From positions 1 to 20,164 of the forward strand of contig JAEWMZ010000314.1 of assembly GCA_023392995.1 (NCBI GenBank): a stretch of DNA of 20,164 nucleotides. Reading direction: 5' to 3'. The translations under genes and the position numbers were made by a program. Shown here one piece after another: positions 1 to 7,354 of the stretch (its first letter is position 1; each line of letters begins with the position of its first letter). The DNA is from Bacillota bacterium (GTDB lineage: Bacteria > Bacillota > Clostridia > Lachnospirales > Lachnospiraceae). The notes beneath the pieces are model-generated. The model was not told where the DNA came from. It worked only from the letters and a program-made list of their open reading frames with translations, and made no database searches.

Positions 1-65
1 GTAATATCCGGTACATCTGTTAAGGCTGGTTTCACCAGCCCATATTTACTTGTTGTTGTAGACAT
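1..65 (-). CDS. Tail fibre or tail-tip protein, N-terminal fragment (cut by window edge)
   Basis: Only the first 21 codons are present; the gene continues past base 1. The visible start reads MSTTTSKYGLVKPALTDVPD. A start of the type 'YGL-KP-LTD--DI' is common in tail-fibre and collar-type proteins of Firmicute prophages, which suggests a receptor-binding fibre. That is inference from a very short stretch. The start at base 65 is supported by an AGGAGG site about 10 bases upstream. It is the last gene seen in the minus-strand tail operon and begins 17 bases after the Ig-like gene stops. Confidence 0.55.
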   Translation of the reverse strand, partial: MSTTTSKYGLVKPALTDVPDI

Positions 66-82
66 CTATTATCTTCCTCCTT

Positions 83-1000
83 TTATGTATCTGATACACT
101 GACCGAAATCATATAATTGCTACCCACATTTACTGGATTCGGTGAAATCGAAACCGCACTGATGGTTGGTGGCGTCTGGTCTAAAATGACTGTCCTTGTA
201 ACTGTACTTGACTTTCCGGCTGCATCTGTGGCAACTACTGTAATCATATTGGATCCATTGGAAAGCGATACTGCTTTACTGAAATTACCGCTTCCGTCTA
301 CTGCCGCAGCCACACCGTTTATCTTTACTGTTACTGGGCTGCTTGTTGCATCGTTAGTAACACCTGCGATTGTAATTGATGTTACATTGGTATACGTCGT
401 TGAATTAGCCGGTGCTGTAATAGACAAGGAAGGCGGTACAGTATCTACTTTAAATGACCTGGATACTGCTGTTGCAGCATTGCTGTCATTATCCTGTATA
501 TTAACTGTAATTGTATGGGCTCCGTCTGTTAATGCCGTCTGCGGAACATATGTAATCTGATATCCATTCGTAATTGATGTCACTGTAACACCCGCGCTGG
601 TATTGGTCAGTGCTGCCCCTCCATCCACAGAAATGGATAGCGATGTGATCTTAATACCTGATCCATTTGCTTCGTCCGTAACCGTAAATACAATACTCGG
701 CGTATTGGTTGTTAAATACGCTCCGCTGGAAGGCGAAGTAAACGCGATTACTGGCGCTGTTACCTCTTTTACTGTCAACTTTAAGCTTGACCCTATTGAG
801 GCATCTGTATCATCCTTTGTGGTAACATTCCCGGAAAGATCGGTTGCTTCCACTGTAACCGGGTAATAATGTCCAGCATTTACATTGTAACTGGTTATAC
901 CTGGAGAGGCTAATGTGCCCTCATATTTCCCTGTTGAAGAGTTATAGGTCAGTACCGTCCAGGTACCATTTATTTTTACTCTAACCTGGCTTAATGCCAT
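83..1000 (-). CDS. Ig-like domain tail protein
   Basis: A 305-residue protein built of bacterial Ig-like repeats. The N-terminal ~80 residues form one beta-rich unit (MALSQVRVKINGTWTVL...). Two or three further units follow, each opening with a T-x-P-x-I-x-[IF] type strand (near residues 82, 188 and 280). One unit contains the NMITVVATDAAGKS signature typical of glucodextranase-B-like or Big domains. The chain ends inside a final unit, with SPNPVNVGSNYMISVSVSDT at the C-terminus, an ending often seen in phage tail proteins. There is no signal peptide, so it should travel with the tail rather than by secretion. Such modules decorate tails or bind surface carbohydrate. The start is set by AGGAGG nine bases upstream. 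Composition is Thr/Ser/Val-rich and coding bias looks less AT-rich than the upstream baseplate genes. The exact role (fibre, decoration or adhesin) is unknown. Confidence 0.75.
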   Translation of the reverse strand: MALSQVRVKINGTWTVLTYNSSTGKYEGTLASPGITSYNVNAGHYYPVTVEATDLSGNVTTKDDTDASIGSSLKLTVKEVTAPVIAFTSPSSGAYLTTNTPSIVFTVTDEANGSGIKITSLSISVDGGAALTNTSAGVTVTSITNGYQITYVPQTALTDGAHTITVNIQDNDSNAATAVSRSFKVDTVPPSLSITAPANSTTYTNVTSITIAGVTNDATSSPVTVKINGVAAAVDGSGNFSKAVSLSNGSNMITVVATDAAGKSSTVTRTVILDQTPPTISAVSISPNPVNVGSNYMISVSVSDT

Positions 1001-1018
1001 TGATATATTCCTCCTTTC

Positions 1019-1276
1019 TTACCACCCTTTTATACCTGCCCAGGTAGGCGCTATACTCCTTACCTCCTGCCAGGCTGCAAGGTTATCCTTGATTCGTTCC
1101 CAGGTACTTTCGATCATCTCAACTTCAATAATTACCGAACGGTTTACCTGGACGATCTGGTTGACATGCTTCCAATCCTGACTGCCTACAAGTACCTGCC
1201 AGGAATTTAACCTGGCAATATCCTGCCAGGTACAGTTAGGGTTGATTTGTACACTCTCTATTCTAAATACTGCCAT
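1019..1276 (-). CDS. Small Trp-repeat tail protein
   Basis: An 85-residue protein of no recognised family. It has eight Trp residues, most of them in a W-x-x-[IV/L] pattern repeated every 9-10 residues (TWQDIARLNSWQVL, DWKHV, then TWERI, AWQEV, TWAGI). The same spacing occurs at the C-terminus of the preceding XkdU-like protein, so the two probably share a module. The ATG at 1276 has GGAGG five bases upstream; a GTG six bases earlier overlaps that site and is less likely. The gene starts nine bases after the XkdU-like stop, inside the tail-tip part of the operon. A part in fibre attachment is a guess from position. Confidence 0.7.
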   Translation of the reverse strand: MAVFRIESVQINPNCTWQDIARLNSWQVLVGSQDWKHVNQIVQVNRSVIIEVEMIESTWERIKDNLAAWQEVRSIAPTWAGIKGW

Positions 1277-1285
1277 AGGCACCTC

Positions 1286-2077
1286 CTATTCTGGTGCCAC
1301 ATAATCTTTAACTGCCCGCCAGGAAGACATTGCTTTTACCGCTGTCCAATTTGCATAATTACTTTGTATATCCTTCCAGAGTGCATAGTATTTCATTACA
1401 TCCAATTTAATATGAGCTGGAACCAGGGGGGCTAATGCTCTTGCAATGTCGTCATATTTATAATCCTTTGACGTATCCGGAGCTAATACTTGCACCCGTA
1501 AATATCCATAACCTTGTAATGGATTCGTAGTCTCATCAGCTCCGAAAAATACTATTCTGCAATCAGATCCTGTAATTGCGTCGGCAATTCCCTTGATTGT
1601 GGCTTCGTTAAACTTGTTTCCCCTGCAAAAAAGTGAGGTAAGATAACTTTTTCTCTGGGCTAAGGTTCCAATACCTTTATACCCCATCAATGTCTCTATC
1701 CTTTCCACCGCACTCTCTGATGCAGTAGAAATAAAAGCATCCGACTTTATTCCTTCAATGGCTGCATGTAAATCATCAAAGTTCTCATTTTCAATGCGGT
1801 AGAGCTCTGCAAGCTCTTTCATTTCTGCTATAAAATCTGGAACTAATTGCTCTAGATAGGAAACCCTTTCCGTCTCAGAAACTACCCGCAAGTAGGTCTC
1901 ATATAGACTGTTAGAGCTGTCAACCGTCGTAATAATACCGTTTTCACTTATTGTAAAGGTAAGCAGATAATTACCTGCCACTTGAGGAGCTGCTTCATCT
2001 CTTGTCCAGGTTCCATCACCGTTATTGGCCAAGCTATAAGTTTTCTGATCCACTGTATATTTGATAAAATCAATCAT
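1286..2077 (-). CDS. xkdU: XkdU-like (DUF2313/YmfQ) baseplate or tail-tip protein with extra N-terminal domain
   Basis: 263 residues. From about residue 80 (ERVSYLEQLVPDF...) to 245 it looks like the YmfQ/XkdU family of Mu- and PBSX-type tails, the gpI position that links baseplate J to fibres. Features include the helix with YRIENENFDDLHAAIEG, the AVERIETLMGY region and a late APLVPAHIKLDV segment. Two parts are added. The first ~75 residues form a beta-rich segment with NGDGTWTRDEAAP, resembling an Ig-like unit. The C-terminus carries W-x-x-[IV] repeats (ALWKDI, NWTAV, SWRAV). Family members are usually nearer 180-200 residues, so this one is longer. Its ATG overlaps the stop of the baseplate J gene as ATGA, indicating translational coupling. 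Confidence 0.8.
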   Translation of the reverse strand: MIDFIKYTVDQKTYSLANNGDGTWTRDEAAPQVAGNYLLTFTISENGIITTVDSSNSLYETYLRVVSETERVSYLEQLVPDFIAEMKELAELYRIENENFDDLHAAIEGIKSDAFISTASESAVERIETLMGYKGIGTLAQRKSYLTSLFCRGNKFNEATIKGIADAITGSDCRIVFFGADETTNPLQGYGYLRVQVLAPDTSKDYKYDDIARALAPLVPAHIKLDVMKYYALWKDIQSNYANWTAVKAMSSWRAVKDYVAPE

Positions 2078-3114
2078 ACTACCACCACCGTCAAATTAAG
2101 ACCCGAAAGTACCGGTATTTCATCCCCTGAAAGTGTAATATCAGATATCCCGTTATTTATCTTAAGTCCGCTTAACTCCGATATACTATCGCAGTCCAGC
2201 AGTGTACTGCCAACTCGCATATAACTCACGCTATTCTTGGCATATGTAATAGAGGCCAGATAATCTGATATAGCCTTAGAGGCTCCCTCTGCTTCTGTGT
2301 AACCCTCCGCCAAAACCACGTTAGCCGTAACTGTAATATTTTTCGCTGTTCCACCAGTTACTGTTACCTTGCTTCCAATCGGAGCCACACCATTACCAAG
2401 CCCTTCAGCATCCGGATCAATATATTCCTGAAAAGAAGCTACCAGTGAACTGCCAGCCGGGAGCTTCTCTGAGTTAGTTATCGCGACCCTTACCGTATTG
2501 CCTCCATTCCAAAGAGGAAACACCTTAGCTGTACCAATTCCGGCATAGGAGGTTGCCCACTCCTTGTACTGTGCAACGTTAGCGTCCTGTGATGGATTCC
2601 GAAGATAATCAAGGATTCGATCTCTGAGCTCCTTGTCCGTTTCCTCATCCTCTCCATTGGTAATAATACCGGTAAGTGTCGCGGTGACACCGGATACATT
2701 ATCGATATTATTCAGCTCACCGGAATAAGAATTGCCAATCGTTCCGGCTGTCTCACAGGTAGCACTATAGACATTGGTACTCACTAATCCTGTTATTTTA
2801 TAAACAACATCCTCGATTCCCCACCGAGCACCAAGGCTAACTGTACCATTCGTTTCTAATCGTCTGACAGCATAGGTAGCAGCTTTTCTCTTCTCACCAT
2901 AATCGGCGGCTTTGCGATCCAGAAATTCTCCTACTGCTGTATCCAAATAAAACAGATCGATATAACTATCCAGATAGAAATATGTCTGTGAGAGATGGTA
3001 AGCAGCAGGCCCCAGAGCATCATAAATAACCGACCCCTCCCGCTTATCCACATCGGAGGTAACTCTGGATAGCATATCATTCAAAATATTTTCATAGGTC
3101 ATTGTTTCAAACAT
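2074..3114 (-). CDS. xkdT: Baseplate J-like protein (XkdT family)
   Basis: 346 residues in the baseplate wedge family (gpJ of P2, XkdT of PBSX). Recognisable parts are the N-terminal helix MFETMTYENILNDMLSRV, the DKREGSVIYDALGPAA motif, the LDRKAADYGEKRKAAT region, and the conserved core DEETDKELRDRILDYL followed by NVAQYKEWA and VFPLWNGGNTV. In contractile tails this protein forms the wedges that link hub to sheath. The chosen ATG at 3114 overlaps the TAA stop of the upstream xkdS-like gene by one base (TAATG) and has an AAGGTGG-type site; extension to 3177 would run back into that gene. It overlaps the next gene by four bases. Confidence 0.9.
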   Translation of the reverse strand: MFETMTYENILNDMLSRVTSDVDKREGSVIYDALGPAAYHLSQTYFYLDSYIDLFYLDTAVGEFLDRKAADYGEKRKAATYAVRRLETNGTVSLGARWGIEDVVYKITGLVSTNVYSATCETAGTIGNSYSGELNNIDNVSGVTATLTGIITNGEDEETDKELRDRILDYLRNPSQDANVAQYKEWATSYAGIGTAKVFPLWNGGNTVRVAITNSEKLPAGSSLVASFQEYIDPDAEGLGNGVAPIGSKVTVTGGTAKNITVTANVVLAEGYTEAEGASKAISDYLASITYAKNSVSYMRVGSTLLDCDSISELSGLKINNGISDITLSGDEIPVLSGLNLTVVVV

Positions 3115-3509
3115 TATGTACTCACCACCTTCCTTATTGTATTTGTTCCATAAATGCTTTCTACATCGAAGGTACATAAAATCGTGTCACCTGAAAAAAC
3201 AAATGAAAATTTCTCCACGCCAGTTATCCTCTCATCCTCAAGTAAGCATTCCTTTATTCTTCTGCTTAGTTCCATTTGCACATAGAGTTTGTCCTGCCCA
3301 ATGAGGTTTTCTAACTCAATTCCATAGTTAAAGCTATAGATTGGATATTCATATTTTTCGGTATTTAGAACTTTATAGATTGCCTGTAATAGGGCATCCT
3401 GTTCGTCGATGTAGCCTTGAATTGTATTATTTGATATTTTGTATGTCTTTGATGTTCCTATTGTTTCCGGCGTTAAATCAGTTGTATCAATACTTGCATC
3501 AGGTATCAT
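3114..3509 (-). CDS. xkdS: XkdS-like (DUF2634) baseplate protein, gp25-like role
   Basis: 131 residues. It resembles the PBSX XkdS/DUF2634 family, thought to take the place of the gp25 wedge in simple contractile tails. Visible marks are GTSKTYKI near residue 20, the helix QGYIDEQDALLQAIYKVLNT, the core YPIYSFNYGIELENLIGQ, and a late segment with ERITGVEKFSFVF. It overlaps xkdR by 11 bases upstream and xkdT by one base downstream, so it is translated as part of one polycistron. Function is inferred from family and gene order. Confidence 0.87.
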   Translation of the reverse strand: MIPDASIDTTDLTPETIGTSKTYKISNNTIQGYIDEQDALLQAIYKVLNTEKYEYPIYSFNYGIELENLIGQDKLYVQMELSRRIKECLLEDERITGVEKFSFVFSGDTILCTFDVESIYGTNTIRKVVST

Positions 3510-3819
3510 ATTTCACATCCTCTACTATATACTCGTATGCAGTCCCATTGATTGAAAGTGTTAAGGTGGCTCCTTTGGTTAGAGTTGGTCTATTCATAAT
3601 CTCCAGAATATAATACTCTTTTCCTCCGTTATTTCTTAAAACCCTAACCCTATCTCCCGAATGGATCTGTTCCTTTAAGTTACCTCTTATCAAATCATAG
3701 GGTATTGTCACTTTATCATTGATCGCAACTCCTCCGCCATTCACAGAGCCTGTCATATATGAGCATAATTTTGCATTGTTGATATAATTTCTTATGATAA
3801 TTTTAATCTCATTAATCAA
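3499..3819 (-). CDS. xkdR: XkdR-like (DUF2577) tail protein
   Basis: 106 residues matching the DUF2577 pattern: a short helical N-terminus (MINEIKIIIRNYI), then a small beta-barrel region with VNGGGVAINDKVTIPYDLI, GDRVRVLRNNGGKEYYIL and the terminal GTAYEYIVEDVKYD. In PBSX-type phages this gene always lies between the XkdQ hub gene and xkdS, as here. Its exact role in the baseplate is not settled. The ATG sits inside the end of xkdQ (eight-base overlap) with GGAGG a little upstream. Confidence 0.82.
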   Translation of the reverse strand: MINEIKIIIRNYINNAKLCSYMTGSVNGGGVAINDKVTIPYDLIRGNLKEQIHSGDRVRVLRNNGGKEYYILEIMNRPTLTKGATLTLSINGTAYEYIVEDVKYDT

Positions 3820-4753
3820 GCCTTGCCTCCACCTCCATCGTATGAGCAGGAATAAATCTATGTGTTACTGATTTAACTATCAGCCGCTGATTAAAATTTA
3901 TGTCACTGACTACTCCATAGAAACTGACCCCAGCTCTTATCCTAATATCACCTATGCAGCTTAAAGAGAATGTTTCTTTTTCCTTATTATATTTATCTAA
4001 TAAGTTCTTCGCCTCTTGCTTAACCTTGGAAGAGTTTTTATTATAGGTATTTCCGTAATATTGCATAAGACCATATTTTGAAATAGAATTCGTATCCTTC
4101 TTAATAATGAATTGACTATTTTCATCGGACTTACTCTTTAAATTTAGCTTGATCTGATTATAAAATTCATTATCAATGGATTTGGCATATGTATAATTCC
4201 GCAATAAGGTCTGGTCTCCAATTGCTAGATTCAACTGTAGCTCATCAAGATTTCGAATACAGATTGAACCATGCTCATCTCTTAACAGATACTTTTCCCC
4301 ACTATTTTTTTCTGTCTCTTCAATACTAGAATAAATAATGTCAAGCCATGTCGTATCTTCTTTAACATCTGTCAATAGCTGATAAGTTGTATTTGCTAAA
4401 GAACCCTTCTTTAAATCAAAATAGTTGCACATTTTGTTTGTTAGTGTAGTTACTGAATCATTTTTAATTACAACCGAATCTTTTACTTTACAGTATCGAA
4501 GCTGATCGTAAGCTGTAACTGATATCTCTGAGGTCTTATTCCTGCTGATATTAAATACATATCCGTAGAAGAGCCGTGAGTCATTAAATGTAAAGCTAAC
4601 AACACATCCGTTTGTTAGTTCTATGTTATTATCTATATAAGAAAACTTTAATTTGCTGCAGCCATTATTTAACTTATCTTCAAAAGATATCTCATTAATT
4701 AATTGACTGATATCATAAACTTTGCCCTTTACTTTAACTAATAACTTCGTCAT
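3812..4753 (-). CDS. xkdQ: XkdQ-like baseplate hub protein (late control D / gp27-type)
   Basis: 313 residues related to XkdQ/YqbQ, the hub protein equivalent to gpD of P2. The N-terminal barrel contains ISFEDKLNNGCSKLKFSYID and a strand with GYVFNISRNKTSEISVTAYDQLRY, the most typical part. The middle has the LRNYTYAKSIDNEFYNQI segment, and the C-terminal barrel ends RLIVKSVTHRFIPAHTMEVEARLD. Usual XkdQ length is about 320-330 residues, so it is complete. It is coupled to the LysM protein by an ATGA overlap. Base composition is more AT-rich (many Asn, Lys, Ser) than xkdT and the Ig gene. Confidence 0.86.
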   Translation of the reverse strand: MTKLLVKVKGKVYDISQLINEISFEDKLNNGCSKLKFSYIDNNIELTNGCVVSFTFNDSRLFYGYVFNISRNKTSEISVTAYDQLRYCKVKDSVVIKNDSVTTLTNKMCNYFDLKKGSLANTTYQLLTDVKEDTTWLDIIYSSIEETEKNSGEKYLLRDEHGSICIRNLDELQLNLAIGDQTLLRNYTYAKSIDNEFYNQIKLNLKSKSDENSQFIIKKDTNSISKYGLMQYYGNTYNKNSSKVKQEAKNLLDKYNKEKETFSLSCIGDIRIRAGVSFYGVVSDINFNQRLIVKSVTHRFIPAHTMEVEARLD

Positions 4754-5394
4754 GTCGGAATCACCAGCTTCTGTCCCGGATAGATTAGTGACGGATTTTT
4801 TATTGTGCTTTTGTTTGCATTATAAATCTTTGTATATTTCGCTCCATTGCCATAATATTTTTTTGCAATAGCCCATAGTGAATCTCCTGATTTAACAATA
4901 TAGTAGCCTGTGCTCTTGGGGTTATTTGGTGAGCCAGATTTGTTAATTATTTTCTTAACATAAGGACTGTATTCCACAAGCTTAAATGCCACATATTTAT
5001 CGCCTTCTTCTCCGGCCCTCTCTAAAATTGTTAATCCTTCAATCAGTACAAGTGTATTAATTGCATTGCTTTCCAGTTTTCCGCCATATGATACTTTACC
5101 CGCCATGAAGCGAACAGGCTCAAGTGCGGCTCTCCATTTGGCAAACTGTATTAAGCAGGTATCGGCATCCTTAAAATCTTTACTTGATTCTATATAATGA
5201 TATCCATCGTTAGGAAACTCTGCTTCAAAGCTATACTCTGTTAACTCCATATGTGTGGGTACTACAATTTGTCCTAATTTAAGGATTTCATATTTAGCGT
5301 TTGCCTGTGACGAGCTCATCTCCAATTCCTCCGGATTAACAGGAAGACGGAGCTTAATATTGTTTTTTTGAAATATTATTGCATAGTTACTCAT
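4750..5394 (-). CDS. xkdP: XkdP-like LysM baseplate protein
   Basis: 214 residues. The N-terminal ~150 residues follow the XkdP/gp53-type pattern of myophage baseplates (LRLPVNPEELEMSSSQANAKYEI near the start). Residues ~163-214 form a LysM domain: YYIVKSGDSLWAIAKKYYG, then NPSLIYPGQKLVIPT at the very end. LysM binds peptidoglycan, so the protein probably sits near the tail tip between tape measure and hub. It starts with an ATGA overlap on the tape-measure stop. Family length is usually 210-240, so it is complete. Confidence 0.88.
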   Translation of the reverse strand: MSNYAIIFQKNNIKLRLPVNPEELEMSSSQANAKYEILKLGQIVVPTHMELTEYSFEAEFPNDGYHYIESSKDFKDADTCLIQFAKWRAALEPVRFMAGKVSYGGKLESNAINTLVLIEGLTILERAGEEGDKYVAFKLVEYSPYVKKIINKSGSPNNPKSTGYYIVKSGDSLWAIAKKYYGNGAKYTKIYNANKSTIKNPSLIYPGQKLVIPT

Positions 5395-6704
5395 CCCTCG
5401 TATTCCCCCTCCGGTGCGAATTTTATTTCCTCTATTAATGCATTATTTATTTCCTGAATCAATTTTTCTTTATCCAATACCTCTTGGATTTCTAGGTTGA
5501 TGTTTATAGTAGGTGTTAGGCTGTTGTTTATGACTTTGATGTTTTCTGAACAGGAGTTACTAAGGTGCTTTAATTCATCATTCTCCATTCGCACTACATT
5601 CTCACTACTAGGATTAGCTACTGCTCCACTCAAGTATTCTTCATTGAAGCCTGCAACGTTTTGATCATAATTATTGTTTTCTATCTTGTTATCGGGTAAA
5701 TTCATTTTGTTTGTTGGACTGCCTGCTGTAGAATATGCTCCCCCGCTTAAATCTGATAGTATGCTATTAGATAATCTAGTTCTCTCTGTAGGATCAGTTA
5801 GGTCTAAATTTAAGTATTGATCTACATTATTACTAGTCTGTTCACTCAATATATTACTGGATTCTTTCGCTTTCTCATATGCAGTTTCTTGATTGCTTTC
5901 CTCGACTTTACCATCAATAAAATCTGCGATCGCACTGACTCCTAAAATCACTCCTCCAATTGCCATTAATGGAGCAGCTATTGGGGCCGCTGCTGCTCCT
6001 GCTACAAGTAGCCCTGTTCCGATATCATTAGCTACTCCTAATATCGAATCAGGTACTCCACTATCTTCATTAGCAGTACCAGATAATGTGGCTTGAATCG
6101 TAACTTGAGACGAAATATTTTCTAATAACTTTTCTGCCAGAGTGTTTAAAATAACTAACATTTGCAAATTACTGTTAATATTTTCAAATCCATTTGATAA
6201 CTCCGAAATAATAATGCCTAGTTTCTCAATTGGATTAAACGCTACCATAAGAGCCTCAATCGTCATTGCAGAAAATTTCACGCTCAAATCTATATTATCC
6301 AGTTTAACACCTAGTGCTTCTGCAAGTTTCTGGCTCACTCCGATGGATTCATTTATTTGATTTACAGACGCTAAAAGCTTTTCTTCCTGGCTTGTATCTT
6401 GCAATATGCTAAACAAGAAACCAAAATCACTATTGATTAAATTCATCAGGCTTTCATTCCCAGTAATATAACTGTCAAGAATACTTGTCCCCAATGCATA
6501 AGAGTTCATTGATAGTTCATCCAGTTTATCCCCTATCGAAATAGCTAGGTTAACCATATTTTCTCCATAAAAATTGAAGCTCTCAAGCATACTAGATTCC
6601 ATATCATACGAATTTACAGAAAACTCCCTTAAGGTATCCAAAACTGTATCTAGCTGCTTTTCCGTTATATCCGTTAAATCATAAGCACCCGTTATTTTAT
6701 TCAC
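5391..6704 (-). CDS. Tail tape measure protein, unusually short
   Basis: 437 residues starting at GTG, whose first bases overlap the stop (TGA) of the frameshifted chaperone. Position after the chaperone and before the LysM protein identifies it as the tape measure. Consistent features are long amphipathic helices, a hydrophobic Ala/Gly-rich segment at residues ~229-263 (GLLVAGAAAAPIAAPLMAIG) and a polar, Asn-rich C-terminal third. Residues 31-66 and 67-102 form a loose internal repeat (NSY...SML-S...ENMVNL and NSY...SIL-S...ESLMNL). PBSX XkdO is over 1300 residues. At about 1.5 angstrom per residue, 437 residues predict a tube of roughly 65 nm. No lytic domain is visible. It could be a rearranged protein, but the frame is open and coupled on both sides. 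Confidence 0.82.
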   Translation of the reverse strand: MNKITGAYDLTDITEKQLDTVLDTLREFSVNSYDMESSMLESFNFYGENMVNLAISIGDKLDELSMNSYALGTSILDSYITGNESLMNLINSDFGFLFSILQDTSQEEKLLASVNQINESIGVSQKLAEALGVKLDNIDLSVKFSAMTIEALMVAFNPIEKLGIIISELSNGFENINSNLQMLVILNTLAEKLLENISSQVTIQATLSGTANEDSGVPDSILGVANDIGTGLLVAGAAAAPIAAPLMAIGGVILGVSAIADFIDGKVEESNQETAYEKAKESSNILSEQTSNNVDQYLNLDLTDPTERTRLSNSILSDLSGGAYSTAGSPTNKMNLPDNKIENNNYDQNVAGFNEEYLSGAVANPSSENVVRMENDELKHLSNSCSENIKVINNSLTPTININLEIQEVLDKEKLIQEINNALIEEIKFAPEGEYEG

Positions 6705-7290
6705 TTTCTCCTACCCCCTTTCACTTTACGCCTTCTCATCTGCCGCCTTTCTTCCTCTATGTGCATCTGGATACTCGCAAATATGAAAGCTTTTTCTTTT
6801 TGGCTCATGTCATTGATTGTTGATGGCAAGATATGCAGTTTTTGTAACGCATAATGAGCCAGACAAAACTCTGCATTACCTTGCTTAATTAGTTTTTTAC
6901 TTCATCCATATCCTTATTAATATCCTGATTAAGACCGCTTAGCTCGCTAACCTTTTGAGAGAGCAGCGCATACTCACCAACATTTAACATCTCTGTAAGC
7001 AGTGATGTCTCACCAAGAACATTATATTTCTTCTGCAATTCCGAATTTGAAAGCTCAGGGAAAACCACAGCGCTTGCTACAAGTGCATGGGCATATTCTG
7101 TCCGGTCAAAAATATCTCGTCCTGTCTTATCTTTTCTGGTATATTTTTTAATAAGCTGCCCATTCTCTTTTTCTGAAATAGGACGTATAATAAACGGAAC
7201 CGCTTTTCCGTCCTCCCTGAATCGATTCGATACAACAACTTCCTGATTCTCTACCTGTATCGGATTTAAAAATGCATTTAAAGAACTCAT
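6701..7290 (-). CDS. Tail assembly chaperone, -1 frameshift fusion product (gpGT type)
   Basis: Re-reading from A AAA AAC in the -1 frame gives a 63-residue open extension that starts LIKQGNAEFCLAHYALQKL and includes LPSTINDMSQKEKAFIFASI and EEERRQMRRR. It ends in TGA that overlaps the GTG of the tape measure. The extension has no start codon with a ribosome site of its own at its beginning, yet fills the gap of 185 bases completely. 'LP..I..M...EKAFI.A.I....EEE' is the usual pattern of the second chaperone ORF in this phage group. The fusion is about 196 residues. The efficiency cannot be seen from sequence. Confidence 0.75.
6889..7290 (-). CDS. Tail assembly chaperone, zero-frame product (XkdN-like)
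   Basis: 133 residues, MSSLNAFLNPIQVENQEVVVSNRF..., resembling the XkdN/tail chaperone family by the sequence DREDGKAVPF-like region (FREDGKAVPFIIRPISEKENGQL) and by position between tube and tape measure. The start at 7290 is chosen because AAGGAG lies seven bases upstream; an upstream in-frame ATG at 7323 falls inside a terminator hairpin. The last codons are GTA AAA AAC TAA, a slippery heptamer that lets a share of ribosomes make the longer form. Chaperones of this type coat the tape measure while the tube polymerises. Confidence 0.85.
   Translation of the reverse strand: MSSLNAFLNPIQVENQEVVVSNRFREDGKAVPFIIRPISEKENGQLIKKYTRKDKTGRDIFDRTEYAHALVASAVVFPELSNSELQKKYNVLGETSLLTEMLNVGEYALLSQKVSELSGLNQDINKDMDEVKN
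6892..6898 (-). promoter_or_regulatory. Programmed -1 frameshift slippery site A AAA AAC
   Basis: The heptamer lies in the zero frame as GT[A AAA AAC] directly before the stop TAA. It is the classic X XXY YYZ arrangement. An AAGGA ribosome-site-like stretch lies 12 bases upstream of it, which in dnaX-type sites stimulates slippage; that role here is inference. No strong downstream pseudoknot was recognised by eye. Confidence 0.8.
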
Positions 7291-7308
7291 ACTTACTCTC
7301 CTTTTTAT

Positions 7309-7332
7309 AAAAAGGGAGCACAATGCTCCCTT
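7309..7332 (-). terminator. Intrinsic terminator or attenuator between tube and chaperone genes
   Basis: On the minus strand GGGAGCA-TTG-TGCTCCC forms a perfect 7-bp stem (extendable by A-T pairs), followed by TTTTT. It begins 23 bases after the tube stop and ends just before the chaperone ribosome site. It would lower transcription of tape measure and baseplate genes relative to sheath and tube. Confidence 0.8.
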
Positions 7333-7354
7333 CGATTATTTTAAACGAACGCTA

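Noticed and set aside
117..560. Plus-strand frame of 147 codons inside the Ig-like gene
   Set aside because: Shadow of the repetitive Thr/Val-rich coding sequence; no ribosome site and isolated from any operon.
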